Shown here: in pieces, positions 12,134 through 23,739 of the stretch
How the letters are laid out: each line of letters opens with the position of its first letter
Numbering within the stretch: position 1 is the stretch's first letter
Source: Branchiostoma floridae
Taxonomy: Eukaryota > Chordata > Leptocardii > Amphioxiformes > Branchiostomatidae
Reading direction: 5' to 3'
Assembly: GCF_000003815.2 (NCBI RefSeq)
Contig: NC_049985.1
Span: 2,984,970 to 3,048,969, forward strand
DNA length: 64,000 nucleotides
The notes under the pieces: model-generated
The model's input: the letters and a program-made list of their open reading frames with translations, nothing else
Told to the model about the DNA's origin: nothing
Database searches by the model: none
Made by a program: the position numbers and the translations under genes

Positions 12134-12480
12134 TTACTTTAAACAGATGACCACCATGGAAGCTACTGTGGAAGCTACTTCTATGGATATGACTTGTAGA
12201 AGTAAAGGGATTGCACTTGTGAGGACATGGATGGATGGATGGAAAACTAATACATTGGAGGATGTGGGGAGAGGATGGGAGGGACTCTCTCTTCATTATA
12301 ACCCAAGTGTGGCCAGATAATTGATATACAATATCCTGTTGTTAATCAGGGGATGATGCTCAACTTACTTTAAACAGGTGACCACCATGGAAGCTTCATG
12401 TACCATGGAAGCTACTTCTCTATGGATATGACTTGCAGTAGTGCTCAACTTACTTTAAACAGGTGACCACCATGAAAGCT
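12134..12480 (+). repeat. Degenerate tandem units flanking the large element
   Basis: The block ACTTTAAACAGRTGACCACC with ATGGAAGCTAC and GGATATGACTTG recurs near 12136, 12367 and 12452, and part of it again near 12606. These are remnants of the tandem duplication into which the 3.9 kb element appears to have inserted. The 12255-12367 part mirrors 8125-8246. Confidence 0.75.
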
Positions 12481-12505
12481 ACTACATTTGTATAGCTTTG
12501 ATACA

Positions 12506-12562
12506 ACAAGCTTTATTGACACGACAAATGTACAGTGACTTTTGTATGGTCCACTATAAACT
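12506..12562 (-). mobile_element. Retroelement 3' end fragment
   Basis: Read on the minus strand this gives CAAAAGTCACTGTAC followed by GTGTCAATAAAGC. It matches the better preserved copy inside 23740-24117. The AATAAA near the end suits the 3' tail of a LINE or SINE. Only the end is present. Confidence 0.55.
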
Positions 12563-12660
12563 ACAAAAAAATAAGAAAGAACACAGTATAGATATCAAAA
12601 TTCTATATGGAAGCTACATGACTTGCAGCAGTAGTAAAGGGGGTTAGTACTTGTGAGGAA

Positions 12661-12727
12661 ATGAATGAATGAATGAAAGAATGAATGATTGAATGAATGA
12701 ATAAGTTGATGAATGAATGAACGAACA
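12661..12727 (+). repeat. (GAAT)n microsatellite
   Basis: Imperfect GAAT/GAAA units run throughout. Read directly. Confidence 0.9.
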
Positions 12728-14393
12728 AATGAGAACAAAAGTACCACAGTACAGTACATGGGAGGATATTCCATTATCCTAAGTGTTCTTGTCCCCACTG
12801 GTTACATGTAAAGCAATAGTGCTTGGTGACAGAAGCACTACAGTTTCTTGTTTAGTCTTAAATGTTTGTATCTTATCAGTTGTAAAGGAAAGAAGTCTTT
12901 GTTATGACTATAGAAGTTAGCCTTGACAGGGTTAAGAGACAAAAGGCAAACTTTCAGAATCCTGCATCCAATTTGTGCACCTAACTAGTGATACAACAAG
13001 CACAACAGATACATCATGTATGCATGTCTTATCAGTTGTAAAATAAAGTGATCACAATCATCACTAGAGGTTAGTTTTAACTTGGTTTTGAGAAAGAAAG
13101 ACAATCCATCTGAATTCCACTGACTTCATTAATACAGTATTATAGATATCCTTTTCCAAGAGTCACAGGGATTCAACAAGCACACCCTGCTGATAGAAAC
13201 ACTGCAGATATTTTTGCAGTGGGAGCCTGGTGGGAACTGTGCTTATCTCTAAGATTGGATTAAGACAACATTCTGCCTTTATCAGTAGTATAATCCACTC
13301 ACCAGCAGAGACCATGGGTGGGATATCTGTCATGACAGATCTCATGTTCAAACCACCTGTTGAAAAGTCCCATCCATGGGTCCAGATAGACTGTAACTTT
13401 CTAGTTCAAATCTGAAATAGATCTTTTTTTCCATTTCCAATTTATGACTCAGACATCCATGTACTGTTAATGTTGATTTTGAACAAGCTTTTAAGATCCT
13501 TCCACTGACCCTTTGGATGTTCTTACAATCATTGTGTTACAGATCCTGTGCGGTGATTGTAACACTCTAACTCCAAGTAAAATCAGTCTAGCCCAAAAAG
13601 ACCAATAAGGGACCAATAAAATCTGGTCTATGTTGGCAGGTGAATGAGTCATTGTGAAAATTTGTAAGGGACCACCAGAAAGTGCCCAGGCCAGGTGGTC
13701 ATTTGGGGCAACTTAGACTGGAAAACTGCTTCAGCGTGGCTAACATATAAGTTGTACAATCATGTAGATGTAAATGAAAAGATCAGTTCTCTCTATATGG
13801 AATCATCAACATGATTTTGAATGTGTAAGTAAAAATTGACACATGCTCAAGCGGTGGCCTATCTCACCTTTCTGTGTGGCTGAAAGTCAGTTGTTATTAC
13901 TGGAACTGAACCGTGGCCAAACAATCTCAGAATAATAAACCTTTAGCCATGATGCCACACATGTTTTACCTTAGGTCTACTCCAGGCCTTAAAGTCAAGT
14001 TTATTTTCTTAAAGTTTGATAATTACATACCCTGGAATTCATTCTCAGCTGGCTATGCTTTTATTAACTCCAGTTCCTCTAAGCATCATCTCTTTCTGTC
14101 AAGCTATAATTCATTGCCTCCGCAGGTCTCTAGTCGTCACAAAGAATATCTCGGTAACGTTTAACAACGATTTCAGGATAATAAATAACGTGTTACGTAG
14201 AATTAAAACATCCAATAGCGCTTCATGAACTACACCGATATACCGATAATGCTTAATGTTTAATGAGAGTGGGCCGCCCGGATACGATTAACTCACGATG
14301 AATGAGAATTTATAGCTCATACCACTTGACAGAAAAGGACAATGATACAGACCATCTTGGATCTGGAAACAGTCTGGCTTCTAGGCTAAGGCT
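12728..14393. other. No gene seen
   Basis: Short open frames only. About 13590-13710 contains GGGACCA and AGGTGGTCA segments resembling other dispersed fragments at 21262, 30730 and 44700. A single retroviral-like or protein domain was looked for and not seen. Confidence 0.55.
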
Positions 14394-14485
14394 GTGCTAC
14401 CCTAGCCTGGATACCAGACCCCAGCCCCACACGATGAATATTCTTGAGATCGGGCTGGGGTCTGGTATCCAGGCTAGTGCTACCT
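14394..14485. mobile_element. 74-bp palindromic element with ~9-bp target duplication
   Basis: The element at 14403-14476 has perfect 25-bp arms beginning TAGCCTGGATACCAGACCC. It is flanked by GTGCTACCC (14394-14402) and GTGCTACCT (14477-14485), which agree at eight of nine positions. It belongs to the TAGCCT...AGGCTA group seen elsewhere in the window. Confidence 0.85.
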
Positions 14486-15123
14486 GTCACATTCCCGCTG
14501 AGAGATCGACTGCTCATTATTTCATATAACCTAGGGATCAATTTTTCAGGGCTTAGAAGGAAACAGGCGTTTCCAAATAGCTGACATAAGCCACATTCCT
14601 GCTACATGGTCTGTGTAATCCCTGAGCCTTCGGCATTCAGTCAGAACCAGGTTCAAGGGCAAGAGTAGAGCTGGAATTTGTGCTTGCCTGGGTGCAGATA
14701 TTGCACGTGGGAATAGATTAATGTGGCTTAGATTGCAATCCAAATCCATCAGTTTATTTTCTTCAATATGATCCATCAAATTTCATGAAATTTTAGTGGC
14801 CTTTGTGTAATTCCATCAATTTGATAATCAGAAAAACCATAAATGACATGATTTTGTCATGACTTTGTTACTTTATGAATCCATAAATGACAAACTACAA
14901 AATGTATGCATGACGTAATTTTTTGCCATGTAACTCAAGTCCCTGTATCCTGTGTGACTTTAAAGTTATGTCATGTCAAAGATCAGGTTAGCTGCAATTA
15001 AAGCTAGGACTGCTGACTACAATGTTTTCTGACACAAGCTTTTTGACACCAACTCACCTCAAAGTATGTCACTGTTCAAGATGATCTCCAATCCTAGCAT
15101 CTGCTTGGACTTGTAGATCTAAG
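14486..15123. other. No feature seen
   Basis: Non-coding sequence. The 77-codon frame at 14546-14779 on the minus strand has no recognisable domain. Confidence 0.55.
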
Positions 15124-15522
15124 ATTAACTTTAACAAAGTTCCTTAAAAGACATTGAGGAAAACATTTGGGCTTGACCTTGAAGATGCCAGCTAAGATGG
15201 TGTCACAGAGTCAAGACATCTTGTCAGGAACTCAAGACATCTTGGACTTGGACATCAAACATTAGCAAAGTTCCTTTGATTTATAGGACATGAGGAAAAC
15301 ATTTGGTCTTGACCTTGAAGATGCCAGCTAAGATGGTGTTACAGAGTCAAGACATCTTGTCAGGAACTCAAGACATCTTGGACTTGGACATCTAACATTA
15401 AGCAAAGTTCCTTTAGATATAAGACATGAGGAAAACATTTGAGCTTGACCTTGAAGATGCCAGCTAAGATGGTGTCACAGAGTCAAGACATCTTGTCAGG
15501 AACTCAAGACATCTTGACTACA
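15124..15522 (+). repeat. 136-bp tandem repeat, three copies
   Basis: The landmark CTTGACCTTGAAGATGCCAG occurs at 15172, 15308 and 15444, giving an exact 136-bp period twice. Within each unit AAGACATCTTG is itself repeated. The copies are very similar, so expansion is fairly recent. Confidence 0.95.
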
Positions 15523-17214
15523 GGAAACCCAACATGATCGAGAACATGTGTCAAGGTCGAACAAAGTCACCTTGAGTAAAACCTAGACGCCTAGACTCAT
15601 TAAAAGGTTCAACCTTTCAAATTATGCCTGCAAACGATTTACCAACAGCCTGTTATGTATATCCTATTACCTTAGTTATGTCCTAACAGTTCTGACAAAA
15701 TATCCTTTTATCTCCCATGTTAGACTCGTTTTTTGGTAGCCTGGAGTCCAGCCTGTGACATGCAAGTGGCAAGTACAAACCGTCCCCTGGCTCCCAGGAT
15801 TCAAACCCAACCCAACACCATCACCAATACGCCAGAAGGTCTGGACCATTTGGAATGTTCAGTTGGTGGTGCTTGAATCCCACTGTTAGTGTTACACCTG
15901 TCTTGTTAGCTTCAAATTGTTTCTACATGCAAAACAACTTTTTTTTTTATGGGTAGGGCTGCTCTTAGGAGCAGACTAAAGCTAATAAGACTTGACTCCG
16001 CAGGCCAACTTTGGAACCAATTTAACTTGAATTGATTACAGGGAGAGGGGTATATGTAAATGAGCCTAAAAGTAGAAACACATCATGTAGAAATGTTGTA
16101 TGGTGGGTCCAACTTTCTTAAGAGAGGGAGGGCAAGGAACTTGGAACTAGGAGTTTTTTAATTGAAAAAAAGTTTGAGAGAGAAAGAACACCACACTGAA
16201 ATGTTGTTTTTACCAAATACATTACCTTAAATAGACAAAACAGGAATACCTGAACATACAGTGTATGTTACAACTTTTTGTTAGTCTAGTAGACAATTTT
16301 TCCATTGGCACAAACATTCATAATCCTCTCTGTAGTGACATCTGTCCATATAGAGTAGACCAGAGTTTATTGGTATCTTGAGTGGTCTTGAGAGATTTTG
16401 TTTGTAAAGTAGCAAAATAAGAAATAACATGTAACTTTGTGCTTTATCTGGGTACAAATTTACGTGCAAGTTTAGCTGACACTGATGGGTGATTTTGTAC
16501 AGGAAAGACTTTCCTTTGTAATTGAATTACAGCACCGTAGCAGTCGTAAAGTCTTCAATTGGAAACTACACATGTATGTATGTATATAGCTACAGACTAT
16601 TAACTTTCTACACGAGATAAGATACTCCACATCTTGAAGATGACTCCGTTGAGTGTTGTAAGGCAATTTGCTTTGGTTCTGCATTGATTGGCAACATCTC
16701 TGAACTCCCTTCATCCGGAAATAACACTCTGACAATCTATTAATCGTTTTGCTTCCCTACGGTCACCGTTTTTCCATCAGGGTGCCATTACCCTTTCGGT
16801 TGTGGCAATTCTGGGAAGAGCTAACCTTTTTATTGGCACTCGCTTTGGAGCTCACCTATGTAAGACGTTGTCAGCTAAGTTCCTCAGAGAAAAAAGTTGA
16901 CTATGTAATGAAATTAACGTCTGTTTCATCATTAAGTTATGGTAATGAACAACAAGTGTTCAGGGAGTTCTCTTACAAGATGTATTTAGTGAGGGTCTGC
17001 ATGGGGGATCTGCCAAATAATGCTTAATGGGAAATTTTGGAGGGCTGGCAACACTCAATAGTAAATACAGGAAGGTTGGTAATGTTAAGTCGTAAACTCA
17101 CTTGTGAATGTTGTTCTTTTGTATTTATGGATGTGGCAAAACTACATGACATTGTAGGCTCAGAGCCATTTGGCACAGTTGGTTTGGCGGTGCTTGAACC
17201 CTACTGTTACAGGA
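15523..17214. other. No gene seen; dispersed fragments
   Basis: Fragments of one dispersed family lie at about 15842-15898 and 17160-17216 (GGTGCTTGAA.CC.ACTGTTA). Inverted copies occur at about 24488-24545 and 25600-25655. A single TAGCCTGGAGTCCAGCC end lies near 15738 with no partner. The rest is unassigned. Confidence 0.6.
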
Positions 17215-17945
17215 GCAACATTTCTGAGAAATGATTAGAGCTGGCTTCACCTGTAATTCTTCTTTGTCCTGCCAGGTTATTAGTCCTTTGGCACGGCTCC
17301 TAACGAGACTTACTGACATTTTCCGCTACCTCGGAGCCTCATTTAGAGAAAGTTCAGCCCATCTTTAATTTGAAGAAAAGTCTGTATCTTCCAACTTGAA
17401 GGTATACTACATCTGAGAGTGAACATACATGTAGTCAAGTTCAAGTTTTCCTCCCTGACCCCCATTTTCATCTTTATTGCTTGCTGCAGAAGTTTTGCTT
17501 AAATTGTCCAAGATATTTACTGTAGTAGCAGTAGTAGTATCCATTATACTACTGCTGGGTTTCATGACACAAGGGTCGGCAGCAGTCGGATAGTTTTCAC
17601 ACCACGCTTCCGAGCGGCTCTGTCCAGTGGGTCCACCTTGGTTAGACTGCACACTTTTGATGTCCTTCCTGACACACTTCGGCCAAAGTTTCCTAGGCCA
17701 AGAGCCAAGAAAATAAATTGGATTGGCCTTTTCTTGACTTCTTCATAGATCTTTTTTCTATACTGATGAACAAACAGGACAAATATAGGAGCAATATTTT
17801 CAAGAAATGATCGGAACTGACTTCACCTGTAATTCTTTTTTGGTCTGCCACATTATTAGTCCTTTGGCACGACGCCTAACGAGACACACTGACATTTTCC
17901 GCTACCTCAGAGCCTCATTTGAAGAAAGTTCAGCCCATCACTGAG
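17215..17945 (+). repeat. Dispersed pair of ~155 bp direct repeats
   Basis: About 17215-17370 and 17793-17945 share CTTCACCTGTAATTCTT, TTATTAGTCCTTTGGCACG, CTAACGAGAC, TGACATTTTCCGCTACCTC and AAAGTTCAGCCCATC. The intervening sequence contains the weak exon candidate at 17407-17739. Confidence 0.85.
17407..17739 (-). CDS. Possible exon or repeat-derived open frame
   Basis: I do not recognise this protein. On the minus strand a stop-free run of about 110 codons ends in TAG at 17407. An in-frame TGA lies just upstream near 17741, and there is no ATG until about the middle (near 17550). The peptide is rich in Ser, Thr, Asn and Gly toward its end and has no visible domain or membrane segment. A second minus-strand frame is also open over much of the same stretch, which weakens the case. 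It sits between two direct repeats. It could be an exon, a decayed element or chance. Confidence 0.2.
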   Translation of the reverse strand, partial: SQEKANPIYFLGSWPRKLWPKCVRKDIKSVQSNQGGPTGQSRSEAWCENYPTAADPCVMKPSSSIMDTTTATTVNILDNLSKTSAASNKDENGGQGGKLELDYMYVHSQM

Positions 17946-18149
17946 TGGTTCGCTTGTCATTGATTCATGCCTCTAATTCCCTCCTCTGTGAGTTAGCCAG
18001 GAAAGCACAGTTTAGTTACAGCAAACTTTCACATTAAGAAGAGCTGCAAATTTATGGTGCTATATGGCCGTCAAAGTAGGCTGTTAGAAAAACATCTTGA
18101 CGTTGTTTAATTACTTGACTTGAAAAACAACCATGGGGGACACTGTGTG

Positions 18150-18192
<43 letters not shown>

Positions 18193-18440
18193 CTGTATGT
18201 CTGCATCTCTGGTGGTTTGCTTGTCATTGATTCATGCCTCTAATTCCCTCCTCTGTGAGTCAGCCAGGAAAGCACAGTTTAGTTACAGCAAACTTTCACA
18301 TTAAGAAGAGCTGCAAATTTATGATGCTATACATGTAGGCCTAACAAAGTAGCCTGTTAGAAAAACATTTTGACGTTGTTTAATTAGTCGACTTTAAAGA
18401 GAACTATTTTGGGGCACAGTGTGCATGTGTGTGTGTGTGT
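17946..18440 (+). repeat. Two-copy tandem duplication, ~266 bp, each ending in GT repeats
   Basis: The copy from 17946 and that from 18212 share GCTTGTCATTGATTCATGCC, CAGGAAAGCACAGTTTAG, AAGAAGAGCTGCAAATTTAT and TGACGTTGTTTAATTA. Each copy then runs into a CAGTGTGCATG(GT)n tract, so the microsatellite was duplicated with the unit. Confidence 0.9.
18152..18191 (+). repeat. (TG)n microsatellite
   Basis: About twenty uninterrupted TG units. Read directly. Confidence 0.95.
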
Positions 18441-18560
18441 GTGTGTGCATGCGTGTGTGTGCGTGCTTGCTTGCACGTGTGCGTGTGCCATGTATACATA
18501 CGTGTGTGTGTCTGAGTGTGTGTGTGCATGTGTCTGTGATGTGTGTGTGTGTCTGCATGA
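18420..18560 (+). repeat. Imperfect (TG)n tract
   Basis: TG runs are broken by GCATGC, GCTTGC and TGTCTG variants. The long Cys/Val-rich and His/Thr-rich frames over it on the two strands are products of the repeat. Confidence 0.95.
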
Positions 18561-19619
18561 CTGTGTGTAATGTTATATACGTTATATGTCTATGTGTTGT
18601 ATGTCTGTGTGTTATAGTTTTCATATGGATTGATTTGTACATGAAAATTCATTGCAAGCCGCAAATACTGCAGCATATCTATCATCTCTTCTTCAATGTG
18701 TTCTTCACAGAAGGTTTGTTCTAATCATGTCAATTGCTCATTGACAAGTACTCTCTGGAGCCCAATGTACATGTAGAAGAGTAATGTCAGGGAAATCTTA
18801 CAGCTGTGATAAAGTTTTATGAGTGAGCATACTAAAACCCTAAGTGGGACTTTGTGAATAAAACAACACTAGTATCTTATTTTACATTCTAACGTCAAGC
18901 ATATATATCATCTTAGTATAAGCATTGTTTAAACACAACTTCTTAAACACTAAAAGATCCATCCTGAAACTTTACTTGCAGTAAGCTACATTGCATCTAT
19001 CCTCATCTATCTTCTGAACACTGCAGGTTTAAAAGTTGAGCATATCCTAAAATTTGGTCTTCAGGGTCATACGCATGTGCACTCAGTTTTATGCCATAGA
19101 TACAATGACTGTCATATTCAAGTTTTTCTTTCTGAACGTTTTCTTTTATGATGTCCAGTTTCTGTCTTTTTAGCTTGAAGTTTCCAAGAATGAGTGATAT
19201 GTTTGCAATGTAGATGAAGTGACCTTGAAAACTGTACATATATTTCAAGACCTACAATGGCATATCTTATGGGTTCGATTACTCTTCAATCCATTTTACC
19301 CATTCTAACAAATACATATATCCACTAACCTTCCCTTTTTAAAACACAACTTCCTTCAAGCTGAGATAGTTCAGTTAATTTTCCCCAAAAGATCGATCCA
19401 GTAGCAGTCAGTTGTACCATCCTGGCTCCATTATCCAGTGGTTGTCTCGCTAATTTGCCATGAGGGAGGGGAACTTTTCTTCCCCAAGAAATTATGGGCG
19501 CCCAGAGACAGGCTGTGATGCAATAGCCACATCACAGATCTGTGCAGGATGGGTCGTTAATTGTGCCTAACAAGCGGAGCTGTCAGGTGTGCTAGGCTTT
19601 CCTGTCAAGAGTAGCAAGA
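18561..19619. other. No feature seen
   Basis: AT-rich non-coding sequence. The 81-codon minus frame at 19003-19248 has no recognisable domain. Confidence 0.55.
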
Positions 19620-21190
19620 TTGATGGTCGTAATGTGTCTCTGAGGGTATACTTTTTCATGCGACAACTTCTTTTTACCTTTTTTTATGATACCATCCAAC
19701 ATGACCATGTATGTTTTACAATCGGAAAGGGTTTTTGATTGGAAGATGTTGAACATTTTATATGTTTCTTGTCCAATTAAGGATCATCAATTGTTTGGAG
19801 GTATCCATAAGGGTATACTTTTGAGACAACTTTTTTTTCTTCGTTTTATGATACCATTATTTGTTGTAAAAATGGATATATCCAAGGGTATACTGTTTCA
19901 TATGACAACTTTTTTATTACACCATGCTATGTTTTACTATCGGAAAAGAGTTTTAGGGCTGCAATTCCGATCCATTGGAGAGAGTTGTTGAACAGTAGCT
20001 TGCACATTTTATGTGTTTGTCAAATATACGATGATCAATTGTTTTGTATATGATATGATATGATATTATGTATATCCAAGGGTATACTGTTTCGTGTGAC
20101 AACTTTTTTATGATACCATCCTATATTTTACTGTCAGAAGAGTTTTAGGCCAGCAAAGAGTTTTTATGTCTGGAAGAGTGTTGAATATTAGCTTACAGAT
20201 CTTATGTGTTTCTTGTCAGATATAGGATGATCAATTGTTGTGAGGTATCTCCAGGGTATTCTGTTTCATGTGACAACTTTTTTATTACTTTTTGTTACTA
20301 TACGGCCTCCTTTTTTACTATTGGAAAATAGTTTTACGCTGTGACTTCATTGGAAAGAGTTGAATTTTATGTGTTTCTCATCAAATATTGGATGATCGAT
20401 TGTTGTAAGGTATCTCTAAGGGTATTCTGTTTCATGTGACAACATTTTTTTACTTTTTATTACACCATCCTATGTTTTGTTATCATAAAAGAGTATTACT
20501 ATTTAGGCCTGCAAAGAGTTTTTATGTCTAGAAAGAGTTGAATATCAGATTACACATTTTATGTGTTTCTTGTCAAATATAGGATGATCAATTGTTGTGA
20601 GGTATCACCAAGGGTATTCTGTGACAACTTTTTAAAACTTTTTTATTGCACCATCCTATGTTTTACTGTTATAAAACAGTTTAAGCCTGCAAAGAGTTTT
20701 CATGTCTGGAAGAGTTGAATAGTACACATTTTATGATTTCTTGTCAAATGATAGATAGTTCTGAGGTCTCTCCAAGGGTATATTGTTGCAGACTGTGACA
20801 ACTTTCTTTTTCACACCATCCCATGGTTTACTATTAAAGTTTTAGAGCTGCAATGTCACTTTACATGAAGGAAGACTGATTAACATCCAGCTGTCATTTC
20901 TTGTCAGAACTACGATGATTGATGGTTAAAAGGTTTCAACAAGAGTATACTGTTGCAAGTGACTGTCCTTTTTTTGTACCATCCTATGTTTTACTAAAGA
21001 CAGTTTTTCTGCAGCTGCAATATTACTGTACAAGATATCAGCTTGCACATTTCAGGTGTTCCCTACCAGAAGCAGTATGATTGATGGTTCCTAAATATCT
21101 TCGGGGTATACACTTACTGTTCCTTTTGACAACTTTTTTTCATCCTACTATATCCTATGTTTTAGGGCTGCAATATCACAGTACAGGAAA
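19620..21190 (+). repeat. Ten-copy degenerate array, mostly ~160-190 bp spacing
   Basis: A landmark reading about AAGGGTATACTGTTTCATG followed by TGACAACTTTTTT recurs near 19643, 19811, 19886, 20080, 20254, 20420, 20612, 20776, 20944 and 21104. Between landmarks come CCATCCTATGTTTTAC, AGAGTTTT and GATGATCAATTGTTG. Divergence and small indels are high. One pair is closer (75 bp), indicating a deletion. Confidence 0.85.
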
Positions 21191-21261
21191 CAGGTGAGTA
21201 GGACAATGTGTCTAGTGAATATTACTGTGCAATACCGTGCCTTTCTGAAGAGTTTGAGATG

Positions 21262-21442
21262 GTAGATTGTATGCTGTCTATTGTGGCCACTCAAGGGACC
21301 GGACAAATGTGGCCACTATAGACAGGTGGCCTCTGTATAGAGGTGGCAACTTGTAGATAAAATACCCAAGGTACCGACAAAAAGTGGCCACTATGGACAG
21401 GTGGCCCCTCTGTAGAGGTGGCCCCTAATACAGGTTTGACTG
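21262..21442 (+). repeat. Two tandem copies of a dispersed GTGGCCACTAT unit
   Basis: GTGGCCACTAT.GACAGGTGGC followed by TGTA.AGAGGTGGC occurs twice, from about 21311 and 21387, then TAATACAGGTTTGACTGTA. Related sequence lies in inverse orientation near 44698-44860 (GACCACCTGTCCACATAGA). Confidence 0.75.
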
Positions 21443-22697
21443 TACACATTTTGTACATGGAGAAATCATTGTCACCTTGCCTGATGATATACTACCACAG
21501 CATTGAGATTTGGGCACCAGGAGTTCAGTCATGCCAAAGTTAGCCTTAAAATCTTCTCCACCCCTTAGCCTGTAAGCAAGTATCAAAGTCAGGCAAAAGG
21601 CTACCTCAGCATGGTAAAGGTTAAACGCATTCCATTCCATACCTTTGGGCATCTTTGATTTTGAAAATTCAAAGCTTTGACCCAGGTTTAACTTTAAAGT
21701 TAAGCTTTAGGGCAAGTTCACAAAATGTGATGAACACCACATGTGTTAGCCATTACATGTTCTTTCTGGTGCACCTACTTTGCCCACCAACCTAAATGTT
21801 GTGCATGCTTACTAAATGCTTAATAGCCAATTTGATTGGTAGATAGGGGATTAAAAACAGATCATGTTACTTCACTAAAAAATCTACATGAAAGCAGTTT
21901 TAGGGTTAAGTTATTTTTTTAGGAGGTGAATCATCACAAGCTATTAGGAAATGAGGACATGAATGGCCTATAAATGAAGTTTTCTTCGCAGTTCTCCATT
22001 TTATGTTGTCCTCTTACTAGAATTGTCCTTAAGGGTGTATGGTCTTGTCCCTTGATGTATGTAGCATTTCTTCAAACTTCTCAGCTGAAATGCCTGAAAA
22101 CCAAGGAGATGAATTGGAATAGCCATAGTACAGTGTAAGTCCATAACATCATTAAAATGTTCTCAATCTTTCTAAATGTTTATTGTCCCTTCTCCTTGCC
22201 ACATTTTTCTTTCCTCCGTGGATCTAAGACTGCTGTAGGTCGCAGTCACAAGGTCGTGATGCCACATTCCCATCTTCTCCCTCTTCAAAGTCAAACTCAA
22301 GGTCAATTAGAGTTGAAGCCAAGGTCACTTGATGTGCATATCCCTGTGGCCAAATACAAGTTTCTTATTTAGGTTAGTTTGCAGATTTTGCTCTATGGGT
22401 CAGGTATCAATGTCATTTAAGGGGCTGAGATGCAGCAATATGGTGCAAGGAATTACTGTAACTCTTGAAATATATGCATTGGCTCTATTTCCATGATTTT
22501 ATGATACATGAATACATGTATTTACCATGTTTGTATCCCATTGTTTTGGTAAGTTGATGTTCAACAGAATAGTTTCAATCTCAAGTGTAAAACATTGCAA
22601 ACACCTCCTTTCTGCTCAAATGAAGTTATACACCTTAATGTTACATTTATCTGCCAGGATACATCATATACAGTAGCGGAATCCCAGAGCTAAGCGC
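21443..22697. other. No gene seen
   Basis: Non-coding sequence up to the assembly gap. A dispersed-motif copy lies at about 22093-22124. Confidence 0.55.
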
Positions 22698-23314
22698 NNN
22701 NNNNNNNNNNNNNNNNNNNNNNNNNNNNNNNNNNNNNNNNNNNNNNNNNNNNNNNNNNNNNNNNNNNNNNNNNNNNNNNNNNNNNNNNNNNNNNNNNNNN
22801 NNNNNNNNNNNNNNNNNNNNNNNNNNNNNNNNNNNNNNNNNNNNNNNNNNNNNNNNNNNNNNNNNNNNNNNNNNNNNNNNNNNNNNNNNNNNNNNNNNNN
22901 NNNNNNNNNNNNNNNNNNNNNNNNNNNNNNNNNNNNNNNNNNNNNNNNNNNNNNNNNNNNNNNNNNNNNNNNNNNNNNNNNNNNNNNNNNNNNNNNNNNN
23001 NNNNNNNNNNNNNNNNNNNNNNNNNNNNNNNNNNNNNNNNNNNNNNNNNNNNNNNNNNNNNNNNNNNNNNNNNNNNNNNNNNNNNNNNNNNNNNNNNNNN
23101 NNNNNNNNNNNNNNNNNNNNNNNNNNNNNNNNNNNNNNNNNNNNNNNNNNNNNNNNNNNNNNNNNNNNNNNNNNNNNNNNNNNNNNNNNNNNNNNNNNNN
23201 NNNNNNNNNNNNNNNNNNNNNNNNNNNNNNNNNNNNNNNNNNNNNNNNNNNNNNNNNNNNNNNNNNNNNNNNNNNNNNNNNNNNNNNNNNNNNNNNNNNN
23301 NNNNNNNNNNNNNN
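22698..23314. other. Assembly gap, 617 N
   Basis: All bases are N. The frame running across it on the minus strand is an artefact. Confidence 1.
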
Positions 23315-23534
23315 GTCAGTTAGGGAAATTAGCTTCAATAGGCTGCCTACGCCTTATGAAAAAGTGCATGAAGACCCTCATTTTACAATGATGGCAAATT
23401 AAGTGCATTTGTCAACTTAGAATAGCTCCCCGTCAGGTACCAGTGGTTTTCCTTCAACAGAAACAAGACTTAGTGGCTGTACTGTACAAGGAAAGGCCAT
23501 AATCCCTGCAAGACAAAGTATTGATAGCAAATAT

Positions 23535-23693
23535 TCCATAGACTATTGCAAGCACAATTTTGTCGGCATTTTCCGAGCGGTTACGTGTAGGATACGTTTG
23601 AAAGAAAATTTATGCACCGCGCGGCCCCGCGTTCCAATGCGGAAACCGGGCAGTTCGCTATGCCTACTTAGAATAGCTTCCTTCCTGTCAGGT
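23535..23693 (+). repeat. Dispersed repeat, related to 54849-55010
   Basis: Both places read ATTCCATAGA.TAT, a CATT..C.AGCGGTT segment, a GC-rich core near GGCCCCGCG and ATGCGG, then ATGCCTA and a run into AGCTTCCTTCC / AACTTCCCTCC. The copies are substantially diverged. Family unknown. Confidence 0.6.
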
Positions 23694-23739
23694 GGTTTTC
23701 CTTCAACAGAAACAAGACTTAGTGGCTATACTGTACAAG

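Noticed and set aside
15124-15522. CRISPR-like array
   Set aside because: The whole 136-bp unit is repeated, without unique spacers, and the context is an animal genome. The same applies to the other arrays here.
18394-18724. Cys/Val-rich and His/Thr-rich frames of 82-101 codons
   Set aside because: They are translations of the TG microsatellite.
22664-23338. 224-codon frame on the minus strand
   Set aside because: It runs almost entirely through the N gap.
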